From Acidobacteriaceae bacterium KBS 83 (GTDB lineage: Bacteria; Acidobacteriota; Terriglobia; Terriglobales; Acidobacteriaceae), in assembly GCA_000381585.1 (NCBI GenBank), contig KB906736.1:124001-188000 (forward strand): DNA of 64,000 bases, in the 5' to 3' direction. This document shows, in pieces, positions 1 to 8,630 of this stretch (the first letter of the stretch is position 1; every line of letters starts with the position of its first letter). The translations under genes were made by a program, and so were the position numbers. The notes under the pieces were generated by a model, which was not told the origin of the DNA, made no database searches, and saw only the letters and a program-made list of their open reading frames with translations.

Positions 1-1062
1 TTCGACATCATCAACCAGGACCCCACGCTGGCCGATGTCAAACTCATTGCCGAGCCTTGGGATGTCGGCGACGGCGGCTACCAGGTCGGCAACTTCCCGG
101 TCATCTGGGCCGAGTGGAATGGGAAATATCGCGACACCGTGCGCAAATTCTGGAGAGGCGACGAGGGCCAACTCAGCGATCTCGGCTACCGCCTTACAGG
201 CTCGAGCGACCTCTACCAGCACGATGGCCGCCGCCCTTACGCGAGCATCAACTTCGTGACCGCGCACGACGGCTTCACGATGCGCGATCTCGTCAGCTAC
301 AACGAGAAGCACAACGAAGCGAACAAGGAAGACAACAAGGACGGCACCAACGCAAATGATTCCTGGAACATGGGCGTCGAAGGCGATACCGACGACGAGG
401 CCATCAATCACGCTCGCGACCGCCAGATGCGCAACTTCCTTGCCACCCTCATCCTGTCGCAGGGCGTGCCCATGATCTGCGGAGGTGACGAGCGCGGCCG
501 CACGCAGTACGGCAACAACAACGCCTTCTGTCAGGACAACGAGGTCAGCTGGTACGACTGGAGGCCCAGCGAGCGCAAGCAGCTGCTCTATGACTTCACC
601 AGCCACCTGATCCACATTCGCAGGAAGCACAACAACTTCCGCCGCCGCAAATTCTTTCAGGGCGCAGCCATTCACCATTCCGAAGTCCGCGACATCGCAT
701 GGTACGAAGCCAGCGGCGCAGAGCTGGACGTGGGCGCATGGAGCGCGCCCTGGAGCCGCAGCCTCAGCTTCATGTTGAATGGGCGCACCCTCAACGCCAG
801 GGACGCCCACGGCAATCCCGTCATGGATGACTCCTTCCTCATCCTGATCAACGCCTACCACGAAGGCGTCGAGTTCAAGCTTCCACCCTGCCCCTGTGAT
901 GGATACTGGGAGTGCATGATGAACACCGACGATCTGCACGAGGAATTCGAGCGCAGAAAGGTGGACGAGACCGTCATCGTCGCCGGCCGCTCCATGATGC
1001 TGCTCACCGAGTGCACGCCCGATACGAATCTCGACGAAGCAGGACCGGAGGAGAAGGATTGA
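1..1062 (+). CDS. glgX: Glycogen debranching enzyme GlgX, C-terminal part (5' end outside window)
   Basis: The reading frame is open from base 1, so only the last 353 codons are present. It is a GH13 isoamylase-type enzyme that hydrolyses alpha-1,6 branch points of glycogen. The visible fragment carries the general-acid motif IAEPWDVG (Glu about residue 18 of the fragment), the TAHDGFTMRDLVSYNEKHNEA segment with the conserved His-Asp near residue 90, and the GGDERGRTQYGNNNAFCQDN stretch typical of GlgX/TreX. The C-terminal beta domain follows and the gene ends with TGA at 1060-1062. Its stop overlaps the TTG start of the next gene, so the two are probably translated together. Family assignment is firm; whether it is GlgX or a TreX-like isoamylase cannot be separated from the fragment. 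Confidence 0.93.
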   Translation, partial: FDIINQDPTLADVKLIAEPWDVGDGGYQVGNFPVIWAEWNGKYRDTVRKFWRGDEGQLSDLGYRLTGSSDLYQHDGRRPYASINFVTAHDGFTMRDLVSYNEKHNEANKEDNKDGTNANDSWNMGVEGDTDDEAINHARDRQMRNFLATLILSQGVPMICGGDERGRTQYGNNNAFCQDNEVSWYDWRPSERKQLLYDFTSHLIHIRRKHNNFRRRKFFQGAAIHHSEVRDIAWYEASGAELDVGAWSAPWSRSLSFMLNGRTLNARDAHGNPVMDDSFLILINAYHEGVEFKLPPCPCDGYWECMMNTDDLHEEFERRKVDETVIVAGRSMMLLTECTPDTNLDEAGPEEKD

Positions 1063-2135
1063 CCGCACAACCCATCCGCTGTGGCGTGATCGGCTTTGGT
1101 CTCGCTGGCCGCGTCTTCCATTCCGCTGTCATCGACGCGACCGAGGGCATCGAGCTAAGCGGTATCGTCCAGCGCAGCGGTGACTCCGCACAGAAGGCAT
1201 ACCCGCACGTGCCCGTCTACCCATCGCTCGATGCGATGCTCGCGCAGGCCACTCTGGACGTCATCGTTGTCGCGACCCCCAACGATACGCACGTGCCTAT
1301 GGCCGAGCAGTGCCTGCGCGCTGGCAAACACGTCGTCGTCGATAAGCCGGTGGCCGTCTCTTCCACGGAGGCCGCTTCCCTGCTCGCCATCTCGCGTCAG
1401 ACCGGCAGGCGCGTCTTCGTCTTCCATAACCGCCGCTGGGATGGTGACTTCCTCACCGTCCAGCGGCTGCTCAAGTCCGACAAGCTCGGCACCCTGCGTA
1501 CCTTCGAGTCGCACTTCGACCGCTTCCGTCCCACGCCTAAACAGGGGGCCTGGCGCGAGGCCGCCGGCCACGGCAACGGCATCCTCCTCGACCTTGGCTC
1601 CCACCTCGGCGACCAGGCGCTTGTCCTCTTCGGCCTGCCTGCGGCGGTCTGGGGTGATGTGCGTTCGGAGCGAGCCGGCTCAACCGTCGATGACGCCTTC
1701 GACCTGCGCCTGTACTATCCCGAAATCACGGTATGGCTGCGCTCCACGTCGCTCTCGGCACTTCCCGCCGTGCGTTTCCTGGCCGAGGGCACGCAGGGCA
1801 GTTATCGCAAGGACAACCTCGATCCTCAGGAAGATGCGCTTCGCGCCGGCGACCTCTTCAGGAGCAAGCCCTGGGGCATGGACCCGGAGAGCGCCTGGGG
1901 CGCCATCACTACGCTCGACGCAAACGGCGCAACGCAACACACTGCCGTCCCCACTCTGGCCGGCGACTATCGCGGCTTCTATGCGAACGTGCGCGACGCA
2001 CTGCTCGGCAAAGCGGAGCAGGCCGTCACCCTCGTCGACGCATGGCGCGTGCTGCGCCTGCTCGAGTGGGCACGCGAAAGCAGCGAATCACGTGCTGCTA
2101 TCGCCTGCGATTGGACTAACACCCCACAACTCTAG
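1059..2135 (+). CDS. Gfo/Idh/MocA family NAD(P)-dependent oxidoreductase
   Basis: A 358-residue protein. It opens with a Rossmann dinucleotide-binding motif (CGVIGFGLAGRVFH, about residues 7-20), followed by the Gfo/Idh/MocA signature VATPNDTHVPMAEQCLRAGKH with the conserved EKP-like motif present as VDKPVA. The C-terminal half has the alpha/beta GFO_IDH_MocA_C fold pattern (LDLGSHLGDQALVLFG). These enzymes oxidise or reduce sugar or cyclitol substrates; the substrate here is unknown. I start it at the TTG at 1059 because a strong GGAGGAGAAGGA precedes it and the longer upstream reading is just the shadow of glgX. The 4-bp TTGA overlap with glgX implies translational coupling. Confidence 0.88.
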   Translation: MTAQPIRCGVIGFGLAGRVFHSAVIDATEGIELSGIVQRSGDSAQKAYPHVPVYPSLDAMLAQATLDVIVVATPNDTHVPMAEQCLRAGKHVVVDKPVAVSSTEAASLLAISRQTGRRVFVFHNRRWDGDFLTVQRLLKSDKLGTLRTFESHFDRFRPTPKQGAWREAAGHGNGILLDLGSHLGDQALVLFGLPAAVWGDVRSERAGSTVDDAFDLRLYYPEITVWLRSTSLSALPAVRFLAEGTQGSYRKDNLDPQEDALRAGDLFRSKPWGMDPESAWGAITTLDANGATQHTAVPTLAGDYRGFYANVRDALLGKAEQAVTLVDAWRVLRLLEWARESSESRAAIACDWTNTPQL

Positions 2136-2165
2136 TGAGTTGATTGGTCGGACCGACAAACAAGA

Positions 2166-2292
2166 GTTGTCAGCTTGAGCGAAACGAAGAGCCTGCAATG
2201 TGTTAGGTCGCGCACAACATCGCATGTGAGCGACCAGCGGAAGAACTTCACAATACGGCCCGCAGGCGCCTTCGCCACGGACGGCAAGTCCG
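2166..2292 (-). repeat. Dispersed structured 3'-UTR repeat, copy 1
   Basis: Read on the minus strand this element begins right after the TAG stop of the 2293-3135 gene. It contains a short GGAC...GTCC hairpin at the stop and a second hairpin made of TGGTCGCTCAC pairing with GTGCGCGACC (plus-strand arms at 2206-2211 and 2230-2235). It ends in a GAGCGAAACGAAGAGCCTGC-type tail. The same order of parts appears at 14981-15130 and 20421-20540. It may be a REP-like element, a shared terminator or processing element, or an RNA regulatory structure. Confidence 0.6.
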
Positions 2293-3135
2293 CTAGCTCA
2301 GCTCCTTCCGCAGAAACGTATAGCTGATCTTCAAACTATCCATCGGCGACTTGTCGGTCTCGTCCTGCTCGACGTAATAGTGTTCGATGCCCTGTTTTTG
2401 CGCCAGCGTCAGCAGCGGCCGCCAGGGAATGGTCCCGTTGCCGGCTTCGGTGAAGTGCTCCGCGGAGGCATCCAGCACCTGTGAGGTCGGGAAGTCGGCT
2501 TTGCGGTCTTTCAGGTGCAGCAGCCGCACGCGTTTACCCAGCTGGTTCAACAGCAGCACCGGATCCCGGCCCGCCTGCGTAATCCAGTAGACGTCCATCT
2601 CCAGCCACACCAGTTCGGGATCCGTTTCCTTCAGCAGGATGTCGTAGCCCGTCGTTCCCTTCAGATCTTGGAACTCATAATTGTGGTTGTGGAACGCAAA
2701 CCGCATGCCGTGCTGCTGGCATTGTTTGCCCCATTGGTTGAAGGTGGCGGCCGCGCGACGGAAGCCTTCCGGCGATCCCCACTGCGCCTTGGGCAGCATC
2801 GGACACACCATCCACTTCAGCCCCAGCCGCCGCGCGTACGGGATCTTCGTAGCAAACTCTTCGTAGTTGAAGTGGCCGCTCGCTGCGGTCAGCCCCGATC
2901 GGTGCAGAATGCTCGCGAGATCGTGCTCCGTATGCGTGTAGAGGTTCCAGTAGAGCTCCACCTCTTCATAGCCGATGGCTCGAATCTCTTTGAGTAGCTG
3001 AAGAAGATTGTTGCCCTTCACCAGGTTGCGGATCGTGTAGAGCTGCACCCCCAGTGGGACATGCTTCCCAGCGCCGAAAGCCATCGCTGGCCAGGCCGCC
3101 GCGGAGAGTGCCAGGAACTTTCGCCGGTTCAGCAT
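2293..3135 (-). CDS. Secreted sugar phosphate isomerase/epimerase-like TIM-barrel protein (Tat-type signal)
   Basis: A 280-residue protein of the AP-endonuclease-2/xylose isomerase-like TIM-barrel superfamily. The N-terminus MLNRRKFLALSAAAWPAMA looks like a short twin-arginine signal (RRKF), common in acidobacterial members. Barrel residues expected to bind metal are visible: E in YEEVELYWN, the NHNYEF segment, the LEMDVYW segment with Asp, H in LLHLKD, and E in YYVEQDE near the C-terminus. The start at 3135 gives a clean signal peptide; an in-frame start 13 codons upstream would bury it. Substrate unknown. It stands alone on the minus strand, convergent with the oxidoreductase gene. Confidence 0.85.
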   Translation of the reverse strand: MLNRRKFLALSAAAWPAMAFGAGKHVPLGVQLYTIRNLVKGNNLLQLLKEIRAIGYEEVELYWNLYTHTEHDLASILHRSGLTAASGHFNYEEFATKIPYARRLGLKWMVCPMLPKAQWGSPEGFRRAAATFNQWGKQCQQHGMRFAFHNHNYEFQDLKGTTGYDILLKETDPELVWLEMDVYWITQAGRDPVLLLNQLGKRVRLLHLKDRKADFPTSQVLDASAEHFTEAGNGTIPWRPLLTLAQKQGIEHYYVEQDETDKSPMDSLKISYTFLRKELS

Positions 3136-3249
3136 TGTCCGCTCATAATATCGATACGGACCGCGAAGTTCCACCCCGTCCTGGTATTCGAATCGTTACC
3201 TGTCCTCAAAGCGGGACTGCAGTTTCGATTTGAATCGACGCGAATCGAC

Positions 3250-3489
3250 TCAAGCTTTGCGCGGCGACGCCGCCGGTTCCTCCCGCAGCGCCCACCAGAT
3301 ACCCACCGCGATCTGTGTCGCTCCCACCCAGCGTGTCAGCGCCGGACGCTTGGCCATGTAACTCATCAGCGACCGAAAAGGCTCCGGCCCCATGCGCCAG
3401 GCCAGCGCATCACGTTCCGGATTGATCAATGCCAGCAACCCATCGCCCACCAGCACAATCGCCGTAATGTGTTTCAGATGAAGCGCCAT
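3250..3489 (-). CDS. Small hypothetical membrane protein
   Basis: A 79-residue protein with two hydrophobic segments: residues about 7-21 (ITAIVLVGDGLLALI) and about 53-66 (VGATQIAVGIWWAL), joined by a basic and aromatic loop containing RMGPEPFRSLMSYM. A good ribosome binding site (AAGGAGG, 8 nt before ATG) supports it as a real gene. I do not recognise a named family. It lies upstream of the isomerase-like gene on the same strand with about 115 bp between them, so co-transcription is possible but not shown. Confidence 0.65.
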   Translation of the reverse strand: MALHLKHITAIVLVGDGLLALINPERDALAWRMGPEPFRSLMSYMAKRPALTRWVGATQIAVGIWWALREEPAASPRKA

Positions 3490-3620
3490 CGTTGCGGCCT
3501 CCTTGTTTACTGTATCTTCGGTCCTGCACTTCGATCATGCACCTCGGTCCTGCTGTGATTCTCGCACTGCGCTCTCCCTGCGCTTTAGGATGCGCGCAAA
3601 TGACCGATCAACATCTCCGT

Positions 3621-3656
3621 AAAGAAAACGTAAAGGGACAAGCCGAAGCTTGCCCC
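3621..3656 (-). terminator. Rho-independent terminator after the S53-like gene
   Basis: On the minus strand GGGGCAAGC pairs with GCTTGTCCC around a TTCG tetraloop (one G-U pair), followed by the T-rich run TTTACGTTTTCTTT. It lies 25 bp beyond the stop of the large S53-like gene. Confidence 0.8.
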
Positions 3657-3680
3657 TTCGCGTGTCACTCGCCTCTCGGG

Positions 3681-6600
3681 TTACTGCACCACAACCCTGA
3701 GCGGTATGTTGTGCACGACGTTCACCGTCGTGTTCGGCTGTGAGTTGTTGTAGACCGCTGCACTGCCCGTCACGATCACCGTATAACTGCCGGGAGCCAG
3801 CACTGCATTCGTTTTTGCGTCGCTGTTGCCAAAGAGCGAGTCATAGTACTGCTTGTTCGGACCGTTCGCCACCGATGCTCCGCAGCCCGTGAAGCCAAAG
3901 GCCACTATGAACAACGCCAGCGAGCCCATCAGCGTTTGCCACTTGCGCCGCTGCTTCGGTATGCCGAAGAGCAGAATGCACGCCAGTGCTGCTCCGCCCT
4001 CTGCCAGCCAGAAGCCGCGTGAATTCCCTTGCGGATTCACCGCCGTCGCCGTACGCCCGATTGTGGTTCCCGCCGCAGGCCGGCAGGTAACGTTCACCGT
4101 CGCGTAGATGGTCTGGCGGAAGTTCGGCGACGCCGGCTGCCCCGTGCAGGTGACGCCGGGAGGCGTTGTGTAACTGAGCGCAATCGGTATCCCCAGCGCG
4201 GCCAGGTTGTTCATCGAAGTGAACTGCAGCGTGAATCGCGCTGCCCGGTTTCCTGCAGAGATTGTCTGGTACGTCGTGTTGCTCTGCATCGCAAAGTCGG
4301 GCGTTGAGAACTGGTCATACACGTTGATGGTGTAAACCGAGCTCGAAGGTGCGTGCGTCGCATCGCCGGCATACTGGGCCAGAATGCTGCTCTGTCCCAG
4401 CGGCAGAGTCAGCACCCCATCGTCGTTTTGTGGAACCATGAACGCCGCGATCCCCGCCGCGTCCAGCGGCACCGGCGGGAACGCCGTCCCATTCGAGAAG
4501 AACGTCACGTTGCCGGTTGGCACTGGACGTCCGTTGACCCTATTGTTGACCGTCGCAACGAAAAGTAGACTCGACGTGTCCACAAAGCTGGTGGAGCCCG
4601 CCGGCGTCGTCGCGATGGACGTATTCGTGCCCACTGCGCCCGTCCCTGTTCCAATCGCCACCGTCACCGGCGCCGAGGTGGAAGTCTGGTAGTTGCCAAC
4701 ATTGTTCGGAACGTAAATAGCCGTGATCGAATACGACTGCCCGGCGGCAAAGGTGTTGCGCGGAACGGTCAGCACCGCAGTGTTCGTGAGCGCCGATCCT
4801 GCGTTCACACCCTGGCCCAGTGTCACCACTCCCAGCACTGTGGCGCCCTTCACGCCGTTCTGGACGCTCCGGAACCGTACCCTGCCCACCGGCGCAAACC
4901 CTGTAGGACAAGGCGCCAGCGGTGAGCAAACCTGAACCGGCGTGACCGTCGCTACCAGCGACATCATGTTGTTCGCCACCGATGGGTTCGGATCTGTCGA
5001 CACCAGGGAGGTCGTCGTCGGCACACCCGAAATCAACAACGAGGGCCCCGGACCGGTCAGGTTTGCCGCGCTGAACGTCGCGTCTCCGCTGTAGGTCGCA
5101 CCGAAGATGTGTGCTCCCGCGGCGAGCGTTGAGCTGCTGAAGCTTGCAAAGCCCTCCGAGCCCACCGGCAGAATCGCCACCTGCTTGCCGCCGTCGGTCA
5201 GGATAATGTTGCCGGTCGCCGATGCCGGATCGTTCGGATCATTCGCATCCGAGACGAAGAAGCCAAAGTGCACATTTGTGCCGTAGGGCAGCGTCTGCCC
5301 GTTGTATATCGGCAGAGGGTTATTGAGCTGGTCGGTGGTCAGCATCGTCAGTTGCGCCGGAACTCCGGTCACCGTCACCGAAGTCGATGCTGTCGCCGGT
5401 GCGTAATTCGCGTCGCCCGCATATCGCGCCACCACCGAATAACTGCCGCCGGGCAGCAGGGCGCCGAAGCTCGGATCGCCCGGAATTCCCGGGAACGTCG
5501 CCTGCCCATTGGCCAGCGTAAGCCGGACTATGCTCAGGTTCGGATTCCCGACGGTCGTCGCGGTCATCAGGACATCTCCCGTCGGAGTTCCCGCGCCACC
5601 CGTTACCGATACGGCCAGATTCACGGGATCGTTATGACGGAATGACGAGATCGGCGTCCCATTTTCCGTGAGCGAAAGCGTGATCGTTGCTCCGCCTCCG
5701 CCAATAGTGCTCCTCCATCCGCTGATCAGGCTTGCCACATCCACGCTGCCTAGGCCAGAGGCTGCGTCATATCCCGCGCCCGCGTTATAGCCCGTCGTGA
5801 AAGAGTCTGCGCCGCAGTCCGGGCTGCCGGGCGCGCATGAAACCTTGTTCGTGCCGGCGGTGACGTCATGGAATGCGCCCGGCACGGCCGCGGCAGTCGC
5901 ATACAACCCGTTGTTCAGATTGCCCTGCGCGCCATGCGCCTGCACCACCAGCGCCGCAACGCCTGCGAAGGCCGAAGCCGCAAGCGCAGAGTTGCCGCCA
6001 TTGCTGTACTGCACGTCATCCGGTGTCCCGTTCACGCAGTCGGACGGATCGATGCAGAGCATGTAGGTGCTGAGGTTGTTGAAGTTCCCGCCGAAGAACG
6101 ACACATCCGGCACGACGCGTGCCGTCGTTGAGATGCCACCTGCGACCGCTGCCTGATACGACGGCTGGGCGTATGGCCCCTGCGTCACGCCATCGTTTGC
6201 CGTCTGACCCAGCGTGCTCACACCGCCGCCGGTCGCCTGTACAAATGTCGGAGTAAACGGCTGCTGGTTGTTTGCCTGGTAACTGGAGTTATAGGGCTGC
6301 TCCGGGATGTACTGCTTCGCCGAGGTAAAGCCGGCTGTTCCGCCGTTGGTAGTGCTCCAGTAGGTGAAAAAGATGTTGTTGGGATCGTTGACATTCACCG
6401 TCCCCGTCGGCCCGTAGAAGAAGTCGGTCCCGCCCACCGCTGTGTTGAACGGTGTCGAGGCGTAGCCATTCACTGCCAGCCCATGCGTCGCGACATTCTG
6501 TGGCTGGGCTCCGTTTGCACCTGCATCGCACTCTGCCGCGCCACCGCCGCCAGCGCCCACAATCACCGAAATTCCCTGTGCTGCGGCCTGCTGCCAGGCA

Positions 6601-7718
6601 TTGTCATAAAGCAGATTGATGCCCGGGCCAAGGTTGGCTTCACAACCCTCGAACCCGAAGACCAGTACCTGCACGCTGTTGTCGTTCAGTGCGCGGATGG
6701 TCGCAAAGTCCAGGCCGGTATCCAGATCGGTGTCGGCCGAAGTGTACAAATTTACCTGCGCCTGCGGCGCTGTCGCCGCCAGCAGCTCGATCGCCCCGTA
6801 CGTCACATCGGAGTCCGCATTCACTCCCGGATCGGTGCCGTCCACCACCACCGTCGGTGTATTCGCTGGCAGGCCAAACAGAGTGCGGTAATTCGCCGGA
6901 ATCGCCAGGTTGATGTTCGAATCGCTGATCACACCCACCGTCACGCCGCTGCCTGTCGCCGCCGCCGGGATGTCATAGATCACCGCCAGATCGCCCGGCG
7001 AAATCGACTGAAAAGGAAAATTGTTCGGATCGCTGTACAGCGCACGAGACCGGCCCGTCTTCCGGTTCAGTACCATCCGCTGCGTCGCATGGGCCCCTGG
7101 CGCCTTGTAATTGTTAAGGGTGATCCCCTTCACCACCGGAGCCAGCGCTGCCGGAACCTGTGGTGCGCTCACGTTGGCGTTGAAGCTCCGCCCATTCAAC
7201 GCGAAGGTGTGGATCTCCGTGCGGAAGGCCGAACGGACCTGCCCCGTCGTGCCGGAAAACTCGACCGCCATCTTGTCTTTGAAGATGCGCCCTACCTGAA
7301 AGCCCTGCCCCGCAAGGTAGGAGGTCACCGCCTCCACATCCGCATCGGCAACCCCAAACCGCGCGCCAAACTGCTCCGGCGTCAGCCACTTGTGATAGCT
7401 CGGGCTCTTCGGGTCCTTCTGCGCTCCAACCAGCGCATCCAATGCCTTCTGCTGCGCCTCGCTGCGCTTCAGCACCATCAGCATGTGTCCGGTCGGCGTA
7501 CCGTCCGGCACCCGCCCTCGATCCAGGCTCTTGCGGGCAATCGGCAACGTGCTGTTAGTCAGCGGCGCCGTCTGTGACTCGTTCACGGGACCGAGCACCC
7601 GTGGAACGCTCAGCGCTGCCGACGTCTGTCCGTATAAACCTGTAGGGGTGAAACCGAGCGCCAGTACCGACGCAAAGACACACAGCCGGGAAATGAAACG
7701 ATTCGAAGACATAGCCAT
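3681..7718 (-). CDS. Secreted sedolisin-like (S53) protein with pro-domain, Ig-like repeats and C-terminal anchor
   Basis: A 1345-residue exported protein. In order: signal peptide (about 1-32), pro-kumamolisin activation domain (about 60-190, with KSPSYHKWLTPEQFGARFG), S53 catalytic-fold domain (about 235-665), several Ig-like repeats (VSVTGGAGTPTGDVLMTA type), a membrane segment near the C-terminus (ALACILLFGIPKQRRK) and a final hydrophobic stretch. The serine segment NGGNSALAASAFAG aligns with GGTSA of kumamolisin, and the calcium-site stretches FHDVTAGTN and AGAGYDAASGLGS are kept. The Glu and Asp of the catalytic triad appear replaced (see findings), so activity is doubtful. ATG at 7718 or 7712 could be the start; AGGGAT spacing favours 7712. 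Confidence 0.85.
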   Translation of the reverse strand: MAMSSNRFISRLCVFASVLALGFTPTGLYGQTSAALSVPRVLGPVNESQTAPLTNSTLPIARKSLDRGRVPDGTPTGHMLMVLKRSEAQQKALDALVGAQKDPKSPSYHKWLTPEQFGARFGVADADVEAVTSYLAGQGFQVGRIFKDKMAVEFSGTTGQVRSAFRTEIHTFALNGRSFNANVSAPQVPAALAPVVKGITLNNYKAPGAHATQRMVLNRKTGRSRALYSDPNNFPFQSISPGDLAVIYDIPAAATGSGVTVGVISDSNINLAIPANYRTLFGLPANTPTVVVDGTDPGVNADSDVTYGAIELLAATAPQAQVNLYTSADTDLDTGLDFATIRALNDNSVQVLVFGFEGCEANLGPGINLLYDNAWQQAAAQGISVIVGAGGGGAAECDAGANGAQPQNVATHGLAVNGYASTPFNTAVGGTDFFYGPTGTVNVNDPNNIFFTYWSTTNGGTAGFTSAKQYIPEQPYNSSYQANNQQPFTPTFVQATGGGVSTLGQTANDGVTQGPYAQPSYQAAVAGGISTTARVVPDVSFFGGNFNNLSTYMLCIDPSDCVNGTPDDVQYSNGGNSALAASAFAGVAALVVQAHGAQGNLNNGLYATAAAVPGAFHDVTAGTNKVSCAPGSPDCGADSFTTGYNAGAGYDAASGLGSVDVASLISGWRSTIGGGGATITLSLTENGTPISSFRHNDPVNLAVSVTGGAGTPTGDVLMTATTVGNPNLSIVRLTLANGQATFPGIPGDPSFGALLPGGSYSVVARYAGDANYAPATASTSVTVTGVPAQLTMLTTDQLNNPLPIYNGQTLPYGTNVHFGFFVSDANDPNDPASATGNIILTDGGKQVAILPVGSEGFASFSSSTLAAGAHIFGATYSGDATFSAANLTGPGPSLLISGVPTTTSLVSTDPNPSVANNMMSLVATVTPVQVCSPLAPCPTGFAPVGRVRFRSVQNGVKGATVLGVVTLGQGVNAGSALTNTAVLTVPRNTFAAGQSYSITAIYVPNNVGNYQTSTSAPVTVAIGTGTGAVGTNTSIATTPAGSTSFVDTSSLLFVATVNNRVNGRPVPTGNVTFFSNGTAFPPVPLDAAGIAAFMVPQNDDGVLTLPLGQSSILAQYAGDATHAPSSSVYTINVYDQFSTPDFAMQSNTTYQTISAGNRAARFTLQFTSMNNLAALGIPIALSYTTPPGVTCTGQPASPNFRQTIYATVNVTCRPAAGTTIGRTATAVNPQGNSRGFWLAEGGAALACILLFGIPKQRRKWQTLMGSLALFIVAFGFTGCGASVANGPNKQYYDSLFGNSDAKTNAVLAPGSYTVIVTGSAAVYNNSQPNTTVNVVHNIPLRVVVQ

Positions 7719-8022
7719 CCCTGAAAATAGTTCGTGTGCGACCGATGGTTCCGTTCTGTTGCGTCCGCCGGTCTGGATGGCGGCTGCTCGACGGATTCTG
7801 TGCAGACCGCGAACGGTCCCTGATTCACTACAGCCGAAATTTGCGCGTCCTCAACGACGCATGCAGCCACGTCCGTTCTGCAATCGTGCGATGCGGGTTT
7901 TCCTGCTGGCGGACAGACCGGAACGAACTATTTTTCCCGTTTCCGGACCGCCTGCCGGCTGGCCGCATACCACCTCCGCGCCACCGCTCTCCCCGGAACG
8001 AGGGATTGCGCAATAGGGCGGA

Positions 8023-8541
8023 ATGGACGTTGAGAGTGTAAGCGGAACCACAACGCACTGTCTCCAAAAGTCTGCAAATCTTGAGACTTTTCTGGGACTT
8101 GAGGTTCGGTTCGGGAAAGATACGTTACTCCTGTACCTCTTTGTCAATGCACGCCGTTCCTGCATCTCGTCCTTTATGGTAATTTCCCTCTTCAACTTCC
8201 GCCGGCCCTCGCTCTCCAAGGGCCTCTTCGCGCGTCGGCCGGCCTCTTTCATCCCGCCACAAAAGATAGCTGAGAGCTCCGTGCACTTCGCCTTCGGGGA
8301 CGCCGTCGGCGCCCTCTACGGCGCGCTCGCCGAATACTGGCCGGACGCGACAGCGGGTCAGGGCGCAGCCTTCGCCCTCGTACTGCTCGGCGCCACGCAC
8401 GAGTCCGCTCTTCCCGCCCTCCATCTCGCCGGGCCTGCCAGGCGTCAACTGAAGCAGGAACAGCTGAACGAGCTCGTCACCCATCTCGTCTTCAATGTCA
8501 CTGCGAAGCAGTTGCGACGTCGCATTCGGGCATGGATGTAG
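8023..8541 (+). pseudogene. DUF1440 (YagU-like) membrane protein remnant
   Basis: The last 85 or so residues (VHFAFGDAVGALYGALAEYW onward, then GAAFALVLLGATHESALPAL and ELVTHLVFNVTAKQLRRRIR) match the pattern of the C-terminal half of DUF1440/YagU-type inner-membrane proteins. The N-terminal half, which in the family holds the first membrane helices and a charged loop, is not recognisable; the upstream frame is basic and Ser-rich with no family features. This suggests a truncated or decayed gene. An in-frame ATG at 8176 could begin a shorter product. The rest of 7719-8022 holds no other gene I can support. Confidence 0.45.
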
Positions 8542-8630
8542 CATCAGCGCCGACGCGCCAAGCGATCATCTGGCAAGACGGCCCGCCATCGCTGGCAGGT
8601 CGTCTTCTTTCACACCCGTTTTCAAACGGG

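Noticed and set aside
6483-7577. 364-codon open frame on the plus strand
   Set aside because: It lies entirely antisense to the S53-like gene, is Arg/His-rich and has no family pattern; a shadow frame of GC-rich codons.
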